The position numbers and the translations under genes were made by a program. This document shows positions 7,659 to 14,827 of a stretch of 18,210 nucleotides of DNA, one piece after another. The stretch is from positions 1 to 18,210 of the forward strand of contig CALGAD010000166.1 in NCBI GenBank assembly GCA_937951955.1, given 5' to 3'. Position 1 is the stretch's first letter; every line of letters starts with the position of its first letter. The stretch is from an uncultured Bacillaceae bacterium. GTDB lineage: Bacteria; Bacillota; Bacilli; Bacillales; Caldibacillaceae. Below the pieces are notes generated by a model, which saw nothing but the letters and a program-made list of their open reading frames with translations, was not told where the DNA came from and did not search any database.

Positions 7659-8900
7659 TTATTCTTCTTCTGATTCTTGTATCAAAACGACTGCTGTTGT
7701 TTGCGATAATGTCCATTCAATATTTGCTGGACCGTCGACATCGATCTCTACCTCATGTTCACCAGGGGAGAGATTGGTTACATCTATGGACAGGGTAAAA
7801 TCATCTTCACTCAACGTTTCTATTGTTTCTGAAATTCCGGAAACCGTCAAGTCGACTAACCCGTTTTCAGGGTCGGTAATCTCAACTGTATAACCTTCTA
7901 CGAGTCCGATAATTTGAATCGGGATTCCCTCAAAATCTTTACTTGCTCCCCGTACTACGGTGATTTCAACTTCCACTGATTCATGGCTTGCGCGCTCCAC
8001 TCCGCGAGGTAATTCAATAGGCAGTGTGAGCACCGTGCTCTCGTGAATATCGCTAATATCAAGAGGAATTTCGATTCTGGAAATATCATCTAAAATACTC
8101 TTCTTGCCAAAAAGATCGATTTCTTCTATATTCGGTTGAATCGATTGAATGATTACACCTTCTGGTGGTGAACCTTCCGTTTTTATTTCAATGGGAACTT
8201 TCTTGCTCGGGCTGATTACCGGAATCGTGACTTCTACTTCACCTGGATCAACTAGCACATCGAGCTTGTTTAAATTTTTATCTAAAACCGATACGAACGC
8301 TTTCTGGGTAATCGTTTCATTAACCGGTTCATCTACTTCAATGATCGCTTTCACATAGCTGATCTGGGAAATGACATCCTTCCCACCGGTTATTTTAACA
8401 ACACTCGGCTCGATCTTGATATCACCGATCGTGTATCCTTCTTCAAGAAACGCTTGATTGAATTCGGCTTCCACCGGCAATTCAACGGTTACCTTTTCTT
8501 GAATATGGACGGTGACTTCTTTCGGCTCGATTCGAACACTGAGCCGGTCGGATATGCCACGAATTTGCAGTTCTACTCGATGCGTACCAGCGGAAACATT
8601 CGTTAAATCGATAAAAACGGTAAAATCACGCAAAGTTTTCGTCGATTGAACAAGGGCATTATTCCCTACAATGTGTACCGTTGCTGTTTCCGGTACATTC
8701 GATACAACATAATTTTCCTCATCGTAATACACTTCCACCGGTACATCTTCAATGGTCGCTGACTGATTCGTACTGGCTTGAGAGGTGCCTCTACCATTTT
8801 CATCGATATACGCTGTGATATATAATAGAAAAGCAAGTACAAGTGCAAGTCCGCGGATGAACCATTTATTTTCCATTAATCGATTTGCTAATTTATCCAT
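7659..8900 (-). CDS. cdaR: CdaA regulatory protein CdaR (YbbR-domain protein)
   Basis: Membrane-anchored extracytoplasmic regulator of the diadenylate cyclase CdaA. It has 413 residues. One transmembrane segment near residues 14-30 (GLALVLAFLLYITAYI) is followed by four YbbR repeats of about 80-90 residues. These are recognisable by recurring turns such as VSAGTHRVEL and LSPGEHEVEI and by strand endings such as VTVHIQEK and VEVTIPV. The C terminus is acidic (ESEEE). The ATG at 8900 overlaps the end of cdaA by 8 bp (cdaA stop at 8893-8895) and its ribosome binding site lies inside cdaA, which suggests translational coupling. Length and domain count fall in the range for Bacillus CdaR. Confidence 0.96.
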   Translation of the reverse strand: MDKLANRLMENKWFIRGLALVLAFLLYITAYIDENGRGTSQASTNQSATIEDVPVEVYYDEENYVVSNVPETATVHIVGNNALVQSTKTLRDFTVFIDLTNVSAGTHRVELQIRGISDRLSVRIEPKEVTVHIQEKVTVELPVEAEFNQAFLEEGYTIGDIKIEPSVVKITGGKDVISQISYVKAIIEVDEPVNETITQKAFVSVLDKNLNKLDVLVDPGEVEVTIPVISPSKKVPIEIKTEGSPPEGVIIQSIQPNIEEIDLFGKKSILDDISRIEIPLDISDIHESTVLTLPIELPRGVERASHESVEVEITVVRGASKDFEGIPIQIIGLVEGYTVEITDPENGLVDLTVSGISETIETLSEDDFTLSIDVTNLSPGEHEVEIDVDGPANIEWTLSQTTAVVLIQESEEE

Positions 8901-9729
8901 CCTTTTTCACCAACTTGCTCCAGAAATTCGGCATCAATTGACTATCCTCATTTTTAATCAAGCGACTCGCCAGCATATCCTTTAATTCCGCTATCGTTAA
9001 ATCACGATGAAGTTCGCCGTTATTCGTTAAGGAGATTTCACCAGTTTCTTCCGAGATCACAACGGTAATACTGTCGGTAACTTCACTGATGCCAATTGCA
9101 GCTCGATGCCTTGTTCCTAAATCCTTTGAGATAAAAGGACTTTCAGATAAAGGCAAGTAACAGGCTGCTGCTTTAATCTCATCATTTTGAATGATAACAG
9201 CACCGTCATGTAAAGGGGTATTCGGTATAAACGTATTAATCAGTAATTCCGATGTTACTTTGGCATTCATCTGGATGCCTGTTTCAATATAATCATCCAT
9301 TCCCGTTTCCCGTGCAATCGTGATCAGAGCCCCGATACGTCGCTTGGCCATATATTCCGATGCCTGGGCAATGGAGTTAACAAGTTCCGTTTGGATTTCA
9401 ACTTCTTTTTGTTTCGCGCGGGTGAAGATTCTTCCTCGCCCTAACTGTTCCAATGCTCTTCTAATTTCCGGCTGGAAGATCACAATAATTGCTAAAAATC
9501 CCCAATCGATAATTTGGGACATGAGCCAGCCTAATGTCCTCAGACCTAACAGTTCAGCAATTCCGCGTAAAATCAGAATAATAAAGATCCCGTTAATTAA
9601 TTGAACGGCCTTCGTTCCCCGAACGACCATAAAAATTTTATATAAAAAGTACCAGACAACTAAAATGTCGACAATACTCGCTATATAGTCAACTAAAGAT
9701 AAATTGGCGAAATAATCTAAAAGCGACAT
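8893..9729 (-). CDS. cdaA: Diadenylate cyclase CdaA
   Basis: Membrane-bound synthase of cyclic di-AMP from two ATP; the messenger is essential in most Firmicutes and controls potassium and osmolyte homeostasis and wall integrity. It has 278 residues. Three N-terminal transmembrane helices (about 13-35, 41-60, 66-86) are followed by a linker (EVEIQTELV) and the DAC domain. Catalytic motifs are DGA at 175-177 (TPLHDGAVII) and RHR at 207-209 (GTRHRAAIG). The ATG at 9729 has GGAGGAAG 8 bp upstream. It leads the cdaA-cdaR-glmM unit, which has its own promoter (9826-9834) and is separated from rsiW by a terminator. So c-di-AMP synthesis here need not follow sigma-W activity. Confidence 0.98.
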   Translation of the reverse strand: MSLLDYFANLSLVDYIASIVDILVVWYFLYKIFMVVRGTKAVQLINGIFIILILRGIAELLGLRTLGWLMSQIIDWGFLAIIVIFQPEIRRALEQLGRGRIFTRAKQKEVEIQTELVNSIAQASEYMAKRRIGALITIARETGMDDYIETGIQMNAKVTSELLINTFIPNTPLHDGAVIIQNDEIKAAACYLPLSESPFISKDLGTRHRAAIGISEVTDSITVVISEETGEISLTNNGELHRDLTIAELKDMLASRLIKNEDSQLMPNFWSKLVKKDG

Positions 9730-9825
9730 GTTTTACTTCCTCCAGTGATTTTGCAAAAACACCGATTTAAAAGCAATTTCGACTATATTCCATTTATATG
9801 TATCAATTTCATTTCGTATTGTAAT

Positions 9826-9851
9826 ATTATACCATAAACCTTATTAGACAA
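9826..9851 (-). promoter_or_regulatory. Extended -10 promoter of cdaA-cdaR-glmM
   Basis: On the minus strand TGG precedes a perfect -10 TATAAT (9826-9831), giving an extended -10. The best -35-like element, TTGTCT (9846-9851), is only 14 bp away, so recognition probably relies on the TGn motif. The transcript would start near 9819 and carry a leader of about 90 nt. Confidence 0.6.
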
Positions 9852-10011
9852 GCGTATTTCAAAGAAATATTCTTCTATATTTAACAGTAGTTTTTACTAC
9901 TTTTCTTATTTATATCGCTCAATTCATTAATTTCAGCAAACATGTCATGCATCCGATATTTGCATTGGTCACATACACCAAACCAGATGCTGCGCTTAAG
10001 GAATTTTAAAA

Positions 10012-10085
10012 TATGAAAAAGACGTTTGGGTCTACTCATACACAATATGGCTATCCTGTATTAAGCAAACCCAAACGTCTTTCTT
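10012..10085 (-). terminator. Terminator after sigW-rsiW
   Basis: A 14-bp stem on the minus strand: AAAGACGTTTGGGT at 10018-10031 pairs with the arm at 10069-10082, and the minus strand runs into GTCTTTTTC. The 37-nt apical part contains a second small stem (ATACA/TGTAT). It starts about 5 bp after the rsiW stop codon and separates sigW-rsiW from cdaA. Confidence 0.82.
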
Positions 10086-10087
10086 CT

Positions 10088-10699
10088 TTATAAGTCAAGG
10101 GTTTCTTTGAAAAATTCTTTTATATTAAACCACAGCCATTCAAATAATGCGTTAATTTCTTCAATCTCCCCGGTTACTTCACCTGCAGCCGCCATATATT
10201 TTTCTCCGTTAATCACGGTTACATTCCCATCTACTTTCCCTTCAATGCGAATATTGCCGTTTCGGACGACCACGTTGCCTTGAATCACTTCACCTTCAGG
10301 AATAATCGCTGTGGTATTATCCTCAATTATGATTCCTTCATGCTTTGTCACCGAAAAATTATTGTTTTGATTCCAGACGGATGCAGTGCTCATTGCCATT
10401 AATAATATAAAAATAGCCGCAGCCGTCAGTATCGGGTGTCTGCTAAACCACCGTTTCATACCGACCTTTTTCTTTTCACCTGGAAGCGCAGCTAAAATGC
10501 GCTCCGTTAAATCATCCGGTGCTTTCATTTGGCTCGTTCCCTGGACGAGTGCGACTGTCTTTTTCAGTTCCTGGAAGTGTTTTCGGCAATCTGCACAAGT
10601 GTGTAAATGTTCCTTTAATACCTGTTCATGTTCAGGTTCTATGTCATCATCGAGATATTCATGCATATACTCGATGATATGCTCGGGACAATTACTCAC
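10088..10699 (-). CDS. rsiW: Anti-sigma-W factor RsiW
   Basis: Single-pass membrane anti-sigma factor that holds SigW inactive until envelope stress triggers regulated proteolysis. It has 203 residues. The N-terminal cytosolic zinc anti-sigma (ZAS) domain shows H31-x3-C35-x2-C38 (HLHTCADC). There is one transmembrane helix at about 89-108 (ILTAAAIFILLMAMSTASVW). The extracytoplasmic part has short strand repeats (GNVVVRNGNIRIEGKVDGN) and ends in an aromatic amphipathic helix (FEWLWFNIKEFF). The start is GTG at 10699 with AGGTG 7 bp upstream. The spacing to sigW is 16 bp, so the two are co-transcribed as in B. subtilis. A terminator follows directly. Confidence 0.96.
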   Translation of the reverse strand: MSNCPEHIIEYMHEYLDDDIEPEHEQVLKEHLHTCADCRKHFQELKKTVALVQGTSQMKAPDDLTERILAALPGEKKKVGMKRWFSRHPILTAAAIFILLMAMSTASVWNQNNNFSVTKHEGIIIEDNTTAIIPEGEVIQGNVVVRNGNIRIEGKVDGNVTVINGEKYMAAAGEVTGEIEEINALFEWLWFNIKEFFKETLDL

Positions 10700-10715
10700 T
10701 TGTTTTCACCTCGCT

Positions 10716-11279
10716 TTAAATATTCCGGAGTTGTTTCCTTAAAGCTTCCCTGCCACGATACAAACGGGTTTTCACCGTTCCCACCGGCATTTCTAAAATT
10801 TCACCGATTTCTTTTAAAGACAACTCCTCAATATACTTTAATACGACAACCGTCCGGTACTTCTCAGGTAGATTCATAATCGCTTCCTGGACGATATCTT
10901 TCATTTCCATATCCACGATTTCTTCTTCAGGAAGAGAACGGGTACTGGCCAGTTGCGAATACATCGTTAATCCTTCCGTTCCCTGGATTTTTGCATCCAG
11001 AGAATAATCAGGTTTTTTCTTGCGAATGCGATCGATACAAAGGTTGGTTGCGATTCGATACAGCCATGTGGAAAACTTTCTATTTGATTGATAGCGATCG
11101 ATATTTACATATGCGCGGAGAAACGCTTCCTGGGTTAAATCTTCCGCTTCATGCGGATTCCCTAGCATTCGATAACAAATGGAATAAACTTTATTTTTAT
11201 ATAATTCCACGATTTCCGCGAAGGCTTCACGATCTCCTTTTTGTACTTCTTTTATTCTCTTTTTAACGAATTCTTCCAT
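10716..11279 (-). CDS. sigW: ECF RNA polymerase sigma factor SigW
   Basis: Extracytoplasmic-function sigma factor directing transcription of genes against antimicrobial peptides and envelope damage. It has 187 residues, the length of B. subtilis SigW. Region 2 runs from about residue 20 to 90 (EIVELYKNKVYSICYRML, EAEDLTQEAFLRAYVNIDRY, FSTWLYRIATNLCIDRIRKK). Region 4 lies at about 130-183 (NLPEKYRTVVVLKYIEELS, then the helix-turn-helix EIGEILEMPVGTVKTRLYRG). The ATG at 11279 has GGAGG 8 bp upstream. It is the first gene of sigW-rsiW and is preceded by a perfect sigma-W promoter, so it is positively autoregulated. Confidence 0.98.
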   Translation of the reverse strand: MEEFVKKRIKEVQKGDREAFAEIVELYKNKVYSICYRMLGNPHEAEDLTQEAFLRAYVNIDRYQSNRKFSTWLYRIATNLCIDRIRKKKPDYSLDAKIQGTEGLTMYSQLASTRSLPEEEIVDMEMKDIVQEAIMNLPEKYRTVVVLKYIEELSLKEIGEILEMPVGTVKTRLYRGREALRKQLRNI

Positions 11280-11290
11280 CCCTTTGCCCT

Positions 11291-11302
11291 CCGCTTCAGC
11301 GG
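11291..11302 (-). promoter_or_regulatory. Small hairpin in the sigW leader next to the ribosome binding site
   Basis: CCGCTTCAGCGG (plus) is a near-perfect palindrome. In the sigW mRNA it forms a CCGC/GCGG stem with a UGAA tetraloop, and its 3' arm runs directly into the Shine-Dalgarno GGAGG. It sits close to the predicted 5' end of the sigma-W transcript, so it could stabilise the message or limit ribosome access. Confidence 0.4.
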
Positions 11303-11314
11303 CTAATCAATATT

Positions 11315-11340
11315 TACGAATGAGCCTGTCAAAGGTTTCA
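11315..11340 (-). promoter_or_regulatory. Sigma-W autoregulatory promoter of sigW-rsiW
   Basis: TGAAAC (11335-11340), exactly 16 bp, then CGTA (11315-11318) on the minus strand. This matches the established sigma-W consensus TGAAAC-N16-CGTA at every position. It lies 36 bp upstream of the sigW ATG. Confidence 0.93.
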
Positions 11341-11537
11341 TTTTTCATATTATACTACTTTTTTATTACTTCTTTAATAAGAATAAGGAATCTAACAACA
11401 TTTTGTCATTTTTGGGGGAGGAAAGGGAATGGAATTTCTTCTACTTAACTAAATATTCCCATCCCGTAGACGAATCCCATAGTAAACCGGGAAACACCCT
11501 TCTCCTGCTGTTGGAAGCGCATCTATAAGTAATCAAT

Positions 11538-12440
11538 TTATAAAATCGATTTACCGAACAAAGATCCCATTAAATCGACAGCCACTTCTGCCGTTTTATT
11601 CCGCTCATCTAAAATTGGGTTGACTTCAACAAATTCTGCCGAAGTAATGATATTCGCTTCCGCTAGCATTTCCATGGCTAAATGACTTTCCCGATAGGTC
11701 ACTCCGCCGGCTTCCGGGGTCCCGACGCCCGGTGCATAAATTGGATCAAGAGCATCCAGATCAAAGGATAGGTGGACCCCATCTACTTTTTTACTCTTGA
11801 AATATTCAATCGTTTCCTCGATAATTTGCGCCATTCCTAATCGGTCAATATCATGCATCGTATAAACTTTAATGTTCTTCTTTTTGATCAGTCGTTTCTC
11901 ACCATCATCAAGGGAACGAATACCGATCATCACGACATGTTCCCATTGGACTTTTGGAGTAAAGCCACCGATTTTTGTCAATCGTTCATCCCCTTTACCG
12001 AGACTTGCTGCCAGCGGCATCCCGTGAATATTACCAGAAGGGGAGGTTTCGGGTGTATTTAAATCGCCATGAGCATCAAACCATATGACACCTAAATTTG
12101 AATAAAACGGGCTGATACCTGCTAATGTCCCTATGGAAATACTGTGGTCACCGCCGAAAATCAGAGGAAAACAGTCTTTTTTCATAATGGTTTTTATTTT
12201 ATCCGCTAAAACCTTACTGGCACGAACGACCTCTTCCAAATTTTTTATCCCCGTCTGCACATCCGTTTGTACCTTATTTCTTGTGATCGGAATATCCCCT
12301 AAATCCCAAACACGGAACCCGAGTTCTTCTAATGCTTCAATAACTCCTGCATAGCGAATTGCACTTGGTCCCATGTCCACTCCGCGCCGCATCTGCCCTA
12401 AATCCATCGGTACACCAATGATTGTTATATCCTTTTTCAT
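11538..12440 (-). CDS. rocF: Arginase RocF
   Basis: Dinuclear-manganese arginase hydrolysing L-arginine to L-ornithine and urea in the cytosol. With the ATG at 12440 the protein is 300 residues, as expected for Bacillus arginases. Metal ligands: His99 (IFGGDHSISIG), Asp122/His124/Asp126 (WFDAHGDLNTP), Asp227/Asp229 (SFDLDALDP). The substrate-site SPSGNIHGMPLA and the C-terminal EFVEVNP are present. The start is chosen because AGGGGG lies 8 bp upstream and family members begin MKKDITIIGVPMDLG-like. An in-frame ATG at 12533 would add 31 unrelated residues without a ribosome binding site. Monocistronic with its own promoter (12593-12621). It stands next to the opine dehydrogenase and B12 mutase pair, not with rocD/rocE as in B. 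subtilis. Confidence 0.96.
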   Translation of the reverse strand: MKKDITIIGVPMDLGQMRRGVDMGPSAIRYAGVIEALEELGFRVWDLGDIPITRNKVQTDVQTGIKNLEEVVRASKVLADKIKTIMKKDCFPLIFGGDHSISIGTLAGISPFYSNLGVIWFDAHGDLNTPETSPSGNIHGMPLAASLGKGDERLTKIGGFTPKVQWEHVVMIGIRSLDDGEKRLIKKKNIKVYTMHDIDRLGMAQIIEETIEYFKSKKVDGVHLSFDLDALDPIYAPGVGTPEAGGVTYRESHLAMEMLAEANIITSAEFVEVNPILDERNKTAEVAVDLMGSLFGKSIL

Positions 12441-12453
12441 TCTAGTCGCCCCC

Positions 12454-12468
12454 TGTAAACGCTTAACA
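12454..12468 (-). promoter_or_regulatory. Imperfect CcpA cre-like site near the rocF start
   Basis: TGTAAACGCTTAACA (plus) matches the cre consensus TGWAANCGNTNWCA except for one inserted base in the right half. It lies about 14 bp upstream of the rocF ATG, where a bound repressor would act as a roadblock. Arginine catabolism is commonly under carbon control, but the extra base makes this a weak call. Confidence 0.22.
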
Positions 12469-12547
12469 TTTTTCCGTGAAATCTGGAACATGCGCTCGTT
12501 CATAAAAAGGTACCTCGAAAGGGGATGGGTCAAAAAAAGAAATTTTC

Positions 12548-12560
12548 GAATAAATTATTC
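12548..12560 (-). promoter_or_regulatory. Palindrome in the rocF leader, possible ArgR/AhrC-type site
   Basis: GAATAA-A-TTATTC is a perfect 13-bp inverted repeat about 108 bp upstream of the rocF ATG. ARG boxes have TGAAT/ATTCA arms four bases apart. Here GAAT and ATTC are five apart and the outer T/A is lost. An arginine-regulator role is plausible for an arginase gene but unproven. Confidence 0.28.
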
Positions 12561-12592
12561 TTCAAAAAATAGTTTGTTTCTTGCTGTCTATG

Positions 12593-12621
12593 ATTCTAGC
12601 AATTGCAACCCATAAAGGCAA
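12593..12621 (-). promoter_or_regulatory. Candidate sigma-A promoter of rocF
   Basis: TTGCCT (12616-12621), a 17-bp spacer and TAGAAT (12593-12598) on the minus strand. The leader would be about 145 nt and contain the palindrome at 12548-12560. B. subtilis rocF uses sigma-L; no correctly spaced -24/-12 element is seen here. Confidence 0.45.
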
Positions 12622-12700
12622 AGAATTAATATTTTTAAAAGCATTTTCTATAAACACTTGATCCCTATTCGCAATCTGCAATGTTTCTCATAATGGGTAT

Positions 12701-12793
12701 AAAAAAGAGCGATCATCCATGCATTGGCCACACCTCCTTTTCCAACTAACTTTTGTAGGAGGGGTGTACAAGGCGAATGGAACGATCGCTCTT
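12701..12793 (-). terminator. Long composite hairpin after the B12 mutase gene
   Basis: The outer stem AAGAGCGATC (12705-12714) pairs with GATCGCTCTT (12784-12793). Inside it further pairs can form: TCCAT/ATGGA, GCC/GGC, ACACC/GGTGT and TCCT/AGGA, leaving a loop of about 20 nt. On the minus strand the structure ends in six T. It begins about 26 bp after the stop codon of the mutase-like gene and works as an intrinsic terminator. At about 89 nt it is far longer than most, so it may also be a stable RNA element. Confidence 0.75.
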
Positions 12794-12819
12794 AATAATA
12801 TTCCAAAGTCATGATTCTT

Positions 12820-14739
12820 TTAATTTTTACTATTTTGTGTAGTTACCCCATATTTTGTCGCTAAAATGTATTCCGCATCTTTGATATGATCCCTTGCATA
12901 GCTAATGATATCTTCTGGTGTTGCGATATTCCCTTTATCATCCATCAATTGGGTGCCGCCTTTAACAAATTTCGGTTTCCAGACAGTCGCATGTTTAAAC
13001 TCATCCACTTCTCCCCAAATATAAGGGGTAGGCAGGAATCCGGCAGCATAAATTTTATAGAATCCTTCTGCAGAATACGGATTATCGATATACGTCTCAA
13101 TTGCCGTGATGATTTTCTTCGCCGCAGTGTATAAATTGTTTTCGCGCTCCTGGATTTCTTCATGGCGACTCATATCTTCAATTTTCTTCAGTCTTCTTAA
13201 TTCCCGATATTTCTGAATCGTATATTGCGTGATTTGAATACTTTCATTGATAATATCGGGAGTTGCTAAATGGGAAGCTTCTGAATAACTGACCACATGG
13301 ATGATCGGCGGACTCATTTCATTATACGGGTCGATATCATCCATTAAGGCTGAAACAGCGGCTAACTGAATTTTTGCCTCATATAAATCAGGCGAGAAGT
13401 AATCCAGACCGGCCCGGGGCTGCAGGAGAACTTTAAAGTTTTGATCCTCCAATCCTTTTACTAACTTCAGCATGGCCCGAGATTTTGCCAGATCCTGTAT
13501 TCCCCACGTGCTTCGTGGTGTATTGAGCATATTTTGTAATATCAATGTCCGGATACCCATTTTCTTGGCCAGTTTTGCAGCAAGATAGGCCGAAACGATA
13601 TACGTTACGTCGTCCGCTCCTCTAAAAGCGAAATGGTGTGGGATATTCGGCTCTAGAGGTTTGTTTGTAGCGGCGATAAATTTCATTGTTTCGATATGTT
13701 CCTTGAGGTTCGTGTATACATCAAGCGGACCTCTGCCGTCCAATTTGTTAAACCACCATAAAGAAAGGGCATGCCACGAAATATTGATCGTTTCTTCATA
13801 AATTTTCGCTAATTGAGGAATGTTTTTTGTACCGGCATAGGTACGCACTAATAATGGCCTCGAAACTTCCCAAATCATCCGGAATTCATCGGGAGAATTA
13901 ATCGGCACACCACCGCCGTTCAGACGGTCCCCCCAGTCCTCCCCGAAATTTGACTGGCTAAGTTGCGACGTCCCGATGGACAAAATATCCAAGTAACCAC
14001 TTTTTGCAAGTTGTTCTGCCCATGTGGCAAATTCCCTCACGCATTCCTCCCGGCTCATGGATGCCGAATACGGTCCCACATGCGCCCTCATCAACGGAGC
14101 AAAGGAAGGGCTGGCATTATGTTGCAGTCGTTTCACGATCGTATCTTGATCGGTTCCGTATTCGGGATAACCGGAACGGTCAATCGGACGGAATGATAAG
14201 TATTCTTCCTCATCAATAATCTTTTTCCCGAATTCCATGCGAAAGTCATCATATTGATTTCCTTCACGAATATCTTTCGGAATGGCCGATTCCGGAACAC
14301 CTAACGTCTTTAAAGTTTGCGATAAGGGCTCTCCACCCATGAACGTTTTGACAAAGCCTTTATATTTTTTTTCAACTTTTTCACAGGCTTTCGGCAAGCC
14401 GGCAAAATAAATACCTTTGATCGGCCCATTCTGGTAGTAAAACATTTGGCCCTGTTCCAGTTCATACATTAAATAGCCAAACAAATCGACAGCTTCATCT
14501 TCATCTAGCCGGAAACTAAAACCGATCCGCGAAATACGATGCTCTTTTATCCAATCGAAAATGATTTTACGATTTTCCTCATAACGGAAATTATTCATGG
14601 CTGCGTTAATTCTGCGATCGGCCACCAGCACTTTGTAGCCACATTCTTTTAATATTTCTGCCACGGCATTTACACCAATGGTATGTGCATCTAATGAAGG
14701 TTTAATAAAACCGAAAACGTCCGATTGTGCAACTCTCAC
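12820..14739 (-). CDS. B12-binding domain fused to glutamate-mutase-E-like barrel
   Basis: A 639-residue predicted adenosylcobalamin-dependent carbon-skeleton mutase of unknown substrate. Residues 1-145 form a cobalamin-binding domain: the base-off motif D17-A-H19-T-I-G22 (SLDAHTIGVNAVAEIL), then IGFSFRL, IYFAGLP and FMGGEPL on the expected strands. Residues about 150-600 resemble a TIM barrel. NGGGVPIN (active-site-like GGG), HHFAFRGADD, TLILQNMLNTPRSTWG, QPRAG (440-444) and VVSYSEASHLATPD follow roughly the order of methylaspartate (glutamate) mutase E. Glutamate mutase normally has separate small and large subunits, and the sum of their lengths fits this fusion. Start is GTG at 14739 with AAGGAG 9 bp upstream. 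It lies 88 bp after the opine-type dehydrogenase, presumably in one transcript. Alternatives are an aminomutase or methylmalonyl-CoA-mutase relative; similarity to MutE is from memory and distant. Confidence 0.75.
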   Translation of the reverse strand: MRVAQSDVFGFIKPSLDAHTIGVNAVAEILKECGYKVLVADRRINAAMNNFRYEENRKIIFDWIKEHRISRIGFSFRLDEDEAVDLFGYLMYELEQGQMFYYQNGPIKGIYFAGLPKACEKVEKKYKGFVKTFMGGEPLSQTLKTLGVPESAIPKDIREGNQYDDFRMEFGKKIIDEEEYLSFRPIDRSGYPEYGTDQDTIVKRLQHNASPSFAPLMRAHVGPYSASMSREECVREFATWAEQLAKSGYLDILSIGTSQLSQSNFGEDWGDRLNGGGVPINSPDEFRMIWEVSRPLLVRTYAGTKNIPQLAKIYEETINISWHALSLWWFNKLDGRGPLDVYTNLKEHIETMKFIAATNKPLEPNIPHHFAFRGADDVTYIVSAYLAAKLAKKMGIRTLILQNMLNTPRSTWGIQDLAKSRAMLKLVKGLEDQNFKVLLQPRAGLDYFSPDLYEAKIQLAAVSALMDDIDPYNEMSPPIIHVVSYSEASHLATPDIINESIQITQYTIQKYRELRRLKKIEDMSRHEEIQERENNLYTAAKKIITAIETYIDNPYSAEGFYKIYAAGFLPTPYIWGEVDEFKHATVWKPKFVKGGTQLMDDKGNIATPEDIISYARDHIKDAEYILATKYGVTTQNSKN

Positions 14740-14827
14740 TGATCAACGCTCCTTCTTCATTAAACAGTAATATCATGGTTGTTATAAGATTCACTTCACT
14801 TTTTCAACTGTTTGGAAGTACCTTTTC

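Noticed and set aside
9886..9901. Small inverted repeat AGTAG/CTACT before the cdaA promoter
   Set aside because: Five weak base pairs in AT-rich DNA; not distinguishable from chance.
11429..11452. Seven-codon plus-strand frame with a very strong ribosome binding site (GGGGGAGG)
   Set aside because: Too short, with no gene or attenuator structure after it; probably chance.
12441..12533. N-terminal extension of arginase to an upstream ATG
   Set aside because: The added 31 residues are not arginase-like and lack a ribosome binding site, while ATG 12440 has AGGGGG at the right distance.
12599..12620. Sigma-L (-24/-12) like TGGG..TTGC upstream of rocF
   Set aside because: The GG to GC distance is one base short and the CAC element is missing, so sigma-54 recognition is unlikely.
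14740..14827. Promoter inside the dehydrogenase-mutase gap (TTGAAA..TATAAC)
   Set aside because: The spacer is only 15 bp; read-through from the dehydrogenase gene is simpler, and no terminator is seen.
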